A stretch of 64,000 nt of DNA, from contig NZ_BAEG01000085.1 in assembly GCF_000238915.1 (NCBI RefSeq), positions 1 to 64,000 on the forward strand. Reading direction: 5' to 3'. This document shows, one piece after another, positions 39,444 through 45,519 of this stretch. The translations under genes were made by a program, and so were the position numbers. Position 1 is the stretch's first letter. Each line of letters begins with the position of its first letter. Source of the DNA: Arthrobacter globiformis NBRC 12137. Its GTDB lineage: Bacteria > Actinomycetota > Actinomycetes > Actinomycetales > Micrococcaceae. The notes under the pieces are model-generated. The model saw only the letters and a program-made list of their open reading frames with translations. It was not told where the DNA came from and ran no database searches.

Positions 39444-39449
39444 AGACTA
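39444..39449 (-). promoter_or_regulatory. -10 element of the argS-lysA-hom-thrCB operon (leaderless)
   Basis: TAGTCT on the minus strand, six bases before GTG 39437. AGGAGT lies between, abutting the start codon too closely to act as a normal ribosome site. Confidence 0.55.
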
Positions 39450-39642
39450 GCGGGGAGCCCGTCGCCGCGCGGAATCCGATGGGCCTGGCACACTCCCCCG
39501 GTGTCACAGCAAATAGTAGGGAAATTCACAGGAATTGCCTTTAGCCTTTAGTCACCACCGAAATTGTTGAAACATCAACGCTGAACATGAACACTGAACT
39601 CAACGCTGTCCCTGGCGTGCCCGCACCACGAAAAGAGACCCC

Positions 39643-40104
39643 GTGAAGACTTCAATCCGCAAAACTGTTTTCGCCGGCATGGCCGGCCTGTCCCTCGCCG
39701 GAACGGTGGCCGGCTGCGCGCCATCCACCCAGCAGCCTGCCGCGCAGGAGACCGAGCCCTCGGCGGCGGCATCCGCTTCGGCGTCGGGAACAGCATCGGG
39801 TTCCGCTGCCGGCTACAAGGACGGGACCTACAGCGCGGACGGCAACTACAAGTCCCCCAACGGCACCGAAACCGTGGGCGTCCAGCTGACGCTGGCCAAC
39901 GGCACGGTGTCCGCGGTGGAGATCACCGAGCACCCGTCCAACCCCAACACCCGGAAGTTCCAGGGCCAGTTCGCCGGCGGCATTGCTGACCAGGTGGTGG
40001 GCAAGAGCCTGGATGAGATCGAGGTCTCCAAAGTAGCGGGCTCCTCCCTGACCAGCGGCGGCTTCAACCAGGCAGTCGAAGCGATCAAGGCGCAGGCCCT
40101 GTAG
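39643..40104 (+). CDS. FMN-binding domain lipoprotein
   Basis: A 153-residue exported lipoprotein. The lipobox LAGTVAGC puts the lipid-carrying Cys at residue 25; a Ser/Ala/Gly linker (about 35-57) leads to an FMN_bind domain (about 60-153) like the C-terminal part of NqrC or RnfG. The covalent FMN attachment motif, usually SGAT, appears as AGSSLTS (132-138), so Ser135 is the likely attachment residue. ApbE, the enzyme that attaches FMN, is encoded next door. GTG 39643 follows an AAAAGAGA ribosome site. Predicted role: electron carrier outside the membrane. Confidence 0.9.
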   Translation: MKTSIRKTVFAGMAGLSLAGTVAGCAPSTQQPAAQETEPSAAASASASGTASGSAAGYKDGTYSADGNYKSPNGTETVGVQLTLANGTVSAVEITEHPSNPNTRKFQGQFAGGIADQVVGKSLDEIEVSKVAGSSLTSGGFNQAVEAIKAQAL

Positions 40105-40113
40105 GCGGCCGCC

Positions 40114-40986
40114 ATGCCGCATGCGGGCTGGCAGGACTTCCGGTTTGACGGCATCGGAACCAGCTGGGAAATCTCCACCCCTGTCCCGTTGTCCCCGGGA
40201 CAGCGCAGCTCAGTTCTGGCCGAAGTGGAGCGCTACGACTCCACGTGGTCCAGGTTCCGCGAGGACTCGCTGGTAACCCGGATCTCCGTGGCGCCCGGGC
40301 AGTACGAACTGCCGCGCGAAGCCACCGGCCTGGCCGCCCTCTACCGGCAGCTCTATACGCTCAGCGGCGGGGCCATGACGCCCCTCATCGGCGAAAGCCT
40401 TGAGCGGCTGGGCTACGATCCGCACTATTCACTGCAGCCCCGCGGGGAAGCCGCACCACCCCCGGCCTGGGACACCGTACTGGAATGGCGCGGAACCTCA
40501 CTGCGCACCACCGCCCCCGTGGTGCTGGACATAGGCGCGGCCGGCAAGGGGCAGCTCGTGGACCTCTTGGCCGAACAGCTCAGGGGCCACGGGGTTACGG
40601 ACTTCTTCATCGACGCCAGCGGCGACCTGCTGCACGGCGGGCAGGAGCCGGTGCAGGTGGCCCTGGAGCACCCGTACGACCCCGGCAAGGCGATAGGGAC
40701 CGTGCCCCTGGGATCCGGCGCCCTCTGTGCTTCGGCGTCGAACCGGCGGGCCTGGGGAGACGGCCTCCATCACGTCCTGGACGGCACCACCGGGGCGCCG
40801 GTCAGGACGGTCGTGGCCACCTGGGCCCGGGCGCGCACAGCCATGGAGGCAGACGCCCTCGCCACCGCCCTGTTCCTGGTTCCGGCCGAGGACCTGGAAC
40901 GCTATTTTTCTTTTTCCTGGCTCAAGGTATTTTCCAACGGCAGCGCGGAGTACTCCGCGGAATTCGAAGGAGCCCTGTTCACATGA
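40114..40986 (+). CDS. FAD:protein FMN transferase (ApbE family)
   Basis: Transfers FMN from FAD to Ser/Thr of target flavoproteins. The 290-residue protein has DIGAAGKGQLVDLLAE near residue 143 and FIDASGDLLHGG near 168, matching the ApbE core, and CASASNRRAW ... HHVLDGTTGAPV matching the metal and FAD site. No signal peptide is evident, so it may act in the cytoplasm or be exported another way. It sits between its likely substrate (10 bases upstream) and a membrane reductase, with which it overlaps by four bases. Confidence 0.92.
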   Translation: MPHAGWQDFRFDGIGTSWEISTPVPLSPGQRSSVLAEVERYDSTWSRFREDSLVTRISVAPGQYELPREATGLAALYRQLYTLSGGAMTPLIGESLERLGYDPHYSLQPRGEAAPPPAWDTVLEWRGTSLRTTAPVVLDIGAAGKGQLVDLLAEQLRGHGVTDFFIDASGDLLHGGQEPVQVALEHPYDPGKAIGTVPLGSGALCASASNRRAWGDGLHHVLDGTTGAPVRTVVATWARARTAMEADALATALFLVPAEDLERYFSFSWLKVFSNGSAEYSAEFEGALFT

Positions 40987-42539
40987 GTTCAACCACCTCC
41001 CGGCAGCAGGCCTCACCCGGCACCGCCCTGGATGCGCACCTGGGCCGCTTCACGATGTACCGGCTGGTGCTGCTGGTCCTTGCCGTGCTGGCGGCCCACA
41101 GCCTCCTCCTCGACCCCCTCGGCTGGCTGACGTTCGGCATCCCGAACCTGCTCGCCCACCTGGCCCTCTGCCTGGGACTGACGTACATCTCCAACCGCGG
41201 CCTGGCCGCACTGTTCCGCGTTCAGCCACATTCGGAATCCTCGCTGATTACGGGCCTGCTGCTCTACTTCCTGTTCTGGCCCACGCAGCTCGGCCCGGCG
41301 TTTGCGCCGATGGACCTGGCCGGAGTGGCCCTGGCCTGCGTCCTGGCCTCAGCCTCCAAGTACGCCCTCGCCTGGCGTGGCCGCCACGTTTTCAACCCCG
41401 CGGCCGCCGGGGCCTTCATCACCGGGCTGACCGGTCTCAACATCACCACGTGGTGGGCCGGCACACCTGCCATGCTGTGGCTCCTGGTTCCGGGCGTCCT
41501 GCTGGTGCTCCACCGCACCCGGAAAACGCCCATGGCCGCAGTCTTCATCCTGGTGGCCACCGCCGTCGTGGCCGCGGTGCAGGTACCCTCCGGCGTCGAC
41601 CTCGGAAGTGCCGTGTGGCAAACCTTGGCGCAGGGCCCCGTCCTGTTTTTTGCCGGGTTCATGCTTACTGAGCCGCTCACCCTGCCGCCCAGGCGCTGGC
41701 AGCAGCTGGCGATGGCCGCCGTCGTCGGGGTTCTGCTGGCCACGCCCTTCAACTTCGGCTTCATGGCAAACTCCCCGGAGCTGGCACTGCTCGTCGGCAA
41801 CCTGCTCGCGTTCCTGTCAGGCCAGCGTGGAAGTGTCCGGCTGCTGTTCAGCCACTCCCGCAGCCTGACGCCGACGACGACGGAATTCGTCTTCCGCCCC
41901 CAGCGCCCGCTCCGCCACGCGCCCGGCCAGTACCTGGAACTGGACCTTCCGCACGCCAAGCCGGACGGTCGGGGCAGGCGCCGCGTCTTCAGCCTGACCA
42001 GCCCGCCCGACGCAAAGCATGTGAAGATCGGGGTCGGTACGGCTGACCCCGTTTCCGCCGCAAAGCGCAAGCTGCTGTCCCTCAAGCCCGGCGAGGAGCT
42101 CACAGCCACCACAGTGGCGGGCGATTTCGTCCTGCCGAAGGGTTCGGATCCTGTACTGCTGATTGCCGCGGGCATCGGCATCACGCCCTACCTGGCGCAC
42201 CTGTCCGGCGGGGTGGCCCGCGAGCGCGACACCGTGCTCCTCTACCTCGCCCGGAGTGCTTCGGAACTCGCTTATGCGGCGGAACTGCAGGATTCCGGTG
42301 CCCGCATCGTCGCCCGGCTCGGCGATGGGTCGGCGCCGCCGGACTTCATCGAGGACGCCGGCGCGCTGCTTGCCCCGGGGGCACGGCTGGACGGTCACGC
42401 GCTGAAACGGCTGGTGCCGGACATCGGGCAGCGAAGGGTCTTCATCTCGGGTTCACCGGCCAGCGTCGGATCGCTGCGGCGCGCCGCGCGGCATGCCGGC
42501 GCACGCCGTATCCATGTGGATTCGTTCGCGGGATACTGA
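40983..42539 (+). CDS. RnfD/NqrB-like membrane protein fused to a ferredoxin-reductase-like domain
   Basis: A 518-residue fusion. Residues 20-290 are a polytopic membrane domain resembling RnfD/NqrB (SSLITGLLLYFLFWPT near 87, RHVFNPAAAG near 134). Residues 295-518 are an FNR-type module: RHAPGQYLELDL, the FAD motif RVFSLTS (334-340), the NAD(P) motif AAGIGITPYLAHL (395-407), and the C-terminal DSFAGY. No ferredoxin iron-sulfur domain follows. Predicted to pass electrons from NAD(P)H through the membrane to the FMN lipoprotein. ATG 40983 overlaps the ApbE stop (ATGA); the longer open frame upstream is a shadow. Confidence 0.88.
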   Translation: MSSTTSRQQASPGTALDAHLGRFTMYRLVLLVLAVLAAHSLLLDPLGWLTFGIPNLLAHLALCLGLTYISNRGLAALFRVQPHSESSLITGLLLYFLFWPTQLGPAFAPMDLAGVALACVLASASKYALAWRGRHVFNPAAAGAFITGLTGLNITTWWAGTPAMLWLLVPGVLLVLHRTRKTPMAAVFILVATAVVAAVQVPSGVDLGSAVWQTLAQGPVLFFAGFMLTEPLTLPPRRWQQLAMAAVVGVLLATPFNFGFMANSPELALLVGNLLAFLSGQRGSVRLLFSHSRSLTPTTTEFVFRPQRPLRHAPGQYLELDLPHAKPDGRGRRRVFSLTSPPDAKHVKIGVGTADPVSAAKRKLLSLKPGEELTATTVAGDFVLPKGSDPVLLIAAGIGITPYLAHLSGGVARERDTVLLYLARSASELAYAAELQDSGARIVARLGDGSAPPDFIEDAGALLAPGARLDGHALKRLVPDIGQRRVFISGSPASVGSLRRAARHAGARRIHVDSFAGY

Positions 42540-42631
42540 GATGGGGCAGGAAAACGGGTTTCGTTTCCGTTCCGGCCCACCTTCCTGCTAAGCTCTAGGA
42601 CGTCCGGCCGGGAACGGCAGGATCCCTGGAT

Positions 42632-42704
42632 GCCCTCGTAGCTCAGGGGATAGAGCGTCTGCCTCCGGAGCAGAAGGCCGTAGGTTCGAATCCTATCGAG
42701 GGCA
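42632..42704 (+). tRNA. tRNA-Arg (anticodon CCG)
   Basis: A 73-base cloverleaf. The acceptor arms GCCCTCG and CGAGGGC pair, the D arm is GCTC/GAGC, the anticodon stem TCTGC/GCAGA carries loop CTCCGGA (anticodon CCG, codon CGG), and the T arm is GTAGG-TTCGAAT-CCTAT with one mismatch-free stem. The discriminator base is A, and CCA is not encoded. A perfect terminator follows five bases later. Confidence 0.97.
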
Positions 42705-42709
42705 CAGAA

Positions 42710-42745
42710 GAAACCCCCGCCGCTTACTCAAGCGGCGGGGGTTTC
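42710..42745 (+). terminator. Terminator after tRNA-Arg
   Basis: A perfect 16-bp stem (42710-42725 with 42730-42745) with loop ACTC, starting GAAACCCCC and ending GGGGGTTTC. The T-run is only three long, but the stem is very stable. Confidence 0.85.
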
Positions 42746-42789
42746 CTGTATTTCCCGTGCGCCTGAGCCCGAATGTCAGAGGCCGTTCG

Positions 42790-42795
42790 TAGGGT
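42790..42795 (+). promoter_or_regulatory. -10 element of the protealysin-like gene (leaderless)
   Basis: TAGGGT lies seven bases before ATG 42803. It supports that start over the upstream ATG at 42773, which precedes the promoter. Confidence 0.55.
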
Positions 42796-42802
42796 GAGTG
42801 GC

Positions 42803-43843
42803 ATGGTCTGTTCAATCGTTCCGCCGTACATCCTCCGCCGCTTGGCCGCCCAGGGATCCCCCCGCTTCTCGGCAGTTGCCCGCGCCGCCAGGGAAGCCCT
42901 GCTCCATGTTGGCGCCGTGCACGCTGCACGGACCTCGGCACCAACGGCTCCTGCCGGCATCAGGCAGCTGGAGCCCTCTCCGGTCAACAGGTCCGTCTTC
43001 GACGCGAAGTCCGGCGAGTCGCTGCCCGGGCAGGTTGTCCGGAAAGAGGGAGACGCCGCCACCGGCGATCCCGCCGTCGACGAGGCGTATGACGGACTCG
43101 GACATACACACAGTCTTTACGCGGACGCCTTCGGACGGAACTCGATCGACGGGTTGGGAATGCCGCTGAAGGCCACCGTCCACTTCGGCAGGATGTATGA
43201 CAACGCGTTTTGGGATGGCCAGCAGATGGTGTTTGGCGACGGCGACGGGGAGGTCTTCGAGCGCTTCACGAGGTCGCTCAGCGTGATCGGCCATGAACTG
43301 GCCCACGGGGTGACGCAGTTTTCGGCCGGACTCGCCTACCGCAACCAGGCGGGGGCCATCAACGAGTCCGTCTCCGACGTTTTCGGCGCACTCGTGGAGC
43401 AGTATTTCCGGAAGCAGACCGCCGCCGAAGCGTCCTGGCTGATCGGCGAGGGCCTGTTCACGCCGCAGGTTGAAGGGTCCGCCCTGCGCTCCATGAAGGC
43501 GCCGGGAACGGCCTACGACGACGACGTCCTCGGCAAGGACCCGCAGCCGGACTCCATGGACTCCTACGTCCGCACACGGTCGGACAACGGCGGAGTGCAC
43601 ATCAACTCCGGCATTCCGAACCGGGCGTTCTGCCTCGTCGCCCAGACTCTGGGCGGCAACGCCTGGGATGCGCCGGGCCAGATCTGGTACGAGACCCTGA
43701 CGGGCGGCTCGCTGAGCACCGCCACCACCTTTACAGCCTTCGCCAAAGCAACCGCGGCAACGGCGAAGGAACTGTTCGGCGAGGAGTCCGCAGAGCATGA
43801 CGCAGTGCGCGGGGCGTGGGAGACTGTGAAGGTAAAGCTCTAA
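42803..43843 (+). CDS. Protealysin-like M4 family metalloprotease
   Basis: A 346-residue zinc protease of the thermolysin family. The zinc site is HELAH in VIGHELAHGVTQF near residue 160, with the third ligand Glu in NESVSDVFG about 25 residues later; the catalytic His is in the DNGGVHINSG segment near 262. There is no signal peptide; the short N-terminal propeptide begins MVCSIVPPYILRRLA and holds the PP motif typical of protealysins. It is therefore probably intracellular or exported by an unusual route. The emfourin-type inhibitor gene follows 60 bases downstream. Confidence 0.93.
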   Translation: MVCSIVPPYILRRLAAQGSPRFSAVARAAREALLHVGAVHAARTSAPTAPAGIRQLEPSPVNRSVFDAKSGESLPGQVVRKEGDAATGDPAVDEAYDGLGHTHSLYADAFGRNSIDGLGMPLKATVHFGRMYDNAFWDGQQMVFGDGDGEVFERFTRSLSVIGHELAHGVTQFSAGLAYRNQAGAINESVSDVFGALVEQYFRKQTAAEASWLIGEGLFTPQVEGSALRSMKAPGTAYDDDVLGKDPQPDSMDSYVRTRSDNGGVHINSGIPNRAFCLVAQTLGGNAWDAPGQIWYETLTGGSLSTATTFTAFAKATAATAKELFGEESAEHDAVRGAWETVKVKL

Positions 43844-43903
43844 CCGACGCCGGGACTGTGGCCTTCCGCTTCCCGGCAGTCGCGGAACCCCGGGAACGGC
43901 GCC

Positions 43904-44230
43904 ATGAAAATCACAGTCGAGCGCAGCGGCGGGATAGCCGCACTCACCCGCGTCTGGACGGTACAGGCCGTCACGACCAGTGAAAAGAGCCGCTGGCAGC
44001 CGCTCGTCGAAGCGTGCCCATGGGACGCCGTCGACGACCCCCGGCAGGCGCCGGACGGGCAGCCGGACGGGCAGCCGGACCGCTTCATGTACTCCATCCG
44101 CGCCGGCCAACGCCGCGCCACCCTGCCGGAAACGGCGGTTACCGGCCCCTGGCGGGTGCTCGTGGAGTCCACCCGGACTGCCGCTGAAGAATCGCGGCCC
44201 GGCGGCGGCGAAGCCGGCTTCCGGCGCTAG
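43904..44230 (+). CDS. Emfourin-type inhibitor of the M4 protease
   Basis: A 108-residue protein starting MKITVERSGGIAALTRVW, which fits the protealysin inhibitor family (emfourin). These small proteins are encoded beside protealysin genes and block the protease inside the cell. A Pro-Asp-Gly-Gln repeat (12-bp tandem unit, 44050-44080) forms a flexible loop in the middle. Ribosome-site sequence is weak, so expression may depend on transcription from the protease promoter. Its TAG stop abuts the convergent GlxA-type gene with no spacer. Confidence 0.85.
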   Translation: MKITVERSGGIAALTRVWTVQAVTTSEKSRWQPLVEACPWDAVDDPRQAPDGQPDGQPDRFMYSIRAGQRRATLPETAVTGPWRVLVESTRTAAEESRPGGGEAGFRR

Positions 44231-45199
44231 CTACCCTGCCGGGACCATCTGGCCGCGGAAGGCCCGGCGGTAGGACTGCGGACTCGTGTCCAGCACCTTG
44301 GCGAAGTGGTGCCGGAGCAGCACGGGGTGCCCGAACCCTGACTGCCGCGCCACCTCGTCGATATTCAGCTCCGTGGATTCCAGAAGCTCTTGGGCGCGCA
44401 GGACGCGCTGTGAGTTGAGCCACGCGGCCGGGGTGGCCCCTGTTTCAGCACGGAACCGCCGGGCAAAGGTGCGCGGGGACATGTGCACCCGGGCGGCCAG
44501 CTCGTGGACGGGGTGTTCCTCGTCCAGGTTCTCCACCATCCACCGGAGGAGCTCCTCCATGGGCTGGGAGCCGCACTCGGGCATGGGCCGGTCGATGAAC
44601 TGGGCCTGGCCGCCGTCGCGGTGCGGCGGGACCACCATATCCCTGGCGATGGCGGCCGCCACGGCAGCACCGAATTCGGTCCTCACCAGATGCAGGCAGG
44701 CGTCAATGCCCGCCGCTGTCCCGGCGCTGGTGATGATCCTGCTGTCCTCGACATAAAGGACGTTCTCGTCCACCAGGACCTTGGGGTACTGGGCGGCGAG
44801 CTCTCCCGAGTAGTGCCAGTGCGTGGTGCACCGGAGTCCATCCAGGAGCCCGGCTCGCGCCAGTGCAAACGCGCCGGAGCAGATCGACATCACCCATGCG
44901 CCGCGGTTGTGCGCCGCCCGGAGGGCATCGAGGACGGATTCCGGAACGTCTTCGTCCCTGCCATAGGGCGCCATGATCACCAGGTCGGCATCGGCGGCGG
45001 CTTCGAGGCCGAGGCCCACATTCATGGTGAGGCCGGACTTCAGCGGAACGTCTCCTGGCACCGGAGTGCACACGCGGAAGTCGAACTGCGGCACGCCTGT
45101 TCCCCGGTCCGAACGGTTGATGCCAAACACCTCAAAAGCGGTACCGAACTCAAAGATCGAGAAGTTGGGAACCACGATGACTGCCACTGTTTTGAGCAT
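44231..45199 (-). CDS. GlxA-type transcriptional regulator (DJ-1/PfpI plus AraC HTH)
   Basis: A 322-residue regulator. The N-terminal DJ-1/PfpI amidotransferase-like domain (about 1-185) has the nucleophile-elbow Cys in MSICSGAFALARAG near residue 105; the C-terminal AraC-type double helix-turn-helix (about 215-322) contains MSPRTFARRFRAETGATPAAWLNSQR and DEVARQSGFGHPVLLRHHF. The ligand and targets are unknown. The frame is open to 45460, but ATG 45199 is the family start and lies six bases after a CATACT -10-like box. Confidence 0.92.
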   Translation of the reverse strand: MLKTVAVIVVPNFSIFEFGTAFEVFGINRSDRGTGVPQFDFRVCTPVPGDVPLKSGLTMNVGLGLEAAADADLVIMAPYGRDEDVPESVLDALRAAHNRGAWVMSICSGAFALARAGLLDGLRCTTHWHYSGELAAQYPKVLVDENVLYVEDSRIITSAGTAAGIDACLHLVRTEFGAAVAAAIARDMVVPPHRDGGQAQFIDRPMPECGSQPMEELLRWMVENLDEEHPVHELAARVHMSPRTFARRFRAETGATPAAWLNSQRVLRAQELLESTELNIDEVARQSGFGHPVLLRHHFAKVLDTSPQSYRRAFRGQMVPAG

Positions 45200-45280
45200 G
45201 TTTCTAGTATGGCAGAAATTTGTACTTTTTAGGCATTTCTGCCACTTCTTTCGGAGGTTCCCCAGGAGAACCATGGAGAC

Positions 45281-45448
45281 ATGGAAATCTTCGGAATCGC
45301 CCTCCTTGTTCTGGTCCTCGTTGCAGCTGCCGCTACGGTCGGCGCCATCCTGCGGGATGGCCGCGGCCACACCCCTCCCGAGCACTCGGTCCGGGACTGG
45401 TCCGCGCTGGACCTGCCGAGCAGCAACTACACCATGCGCATCTTCTAG
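45281..45448 (+). CDS. 55-residue single-helix membrane protein
   Basis: A small ORF starting MEIFGIALLVLVLVAAAATV: one membrane helix (about 4-24), then a hydrophilic tail with RDGRGHTPPEHSVRDW. An AGGAG ribosome site lies about ten bases upstream and a strong terminator follows 19 bases after the stop, which argues that it is a real, separately transcribed gene. I do not recognise it; similar short proteins are often found upstream of hrpA in Micrococcaceae as conserved hypotheticals. Confidence 0.7.
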   Translation: MEIFGIALLVLVLVAAAATVGAILRDGRGHTPPEHSVRDWSALDLPSSNYTMRIF

Positions 45449-45466
45449 CAAACCGTCCATCCACCC

Positions 45467-45494
45467 AAGGACCCGGCGAACGCCGGGTCCTTTT
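45467..45494 (+). terminator. Intrinsic terminator before hrpA
   Basis: An 11-bp stem, AAGGACCCGGC (45467-45477), loop GAAC, GCCGGGTCCTT (45482-45492), running into a four-T tract. It separates the small membrane-protein gene from hrpA. Confidence 0.88.
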
Positions 45495-45519
45495 ACGCGG
45501 CAGTAGACTTGTGGGAGCC

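Noticed and set aside
37938..39551. A plus-strand frame of 537 codons opposite argS.
   Set aside because: Antisense shadow; argS on the other strand has both class I signatures.
40485..40982. Upstream extension of the RnfD/FNR fusion to 684 residues.
   Set aside because: The added part overlaps the whole second half of the ApbE gene in another frame and is Arg/Gly-rich; the ATGA overlap at 40983 is a normal coupled start.
42632..42704. tRNA-Arg as an integration (attachment) site.
   Set aside because: No integrase gene and no duplicated tRNA 3' end were seen on either side; a terminator and ordinary genes follow.
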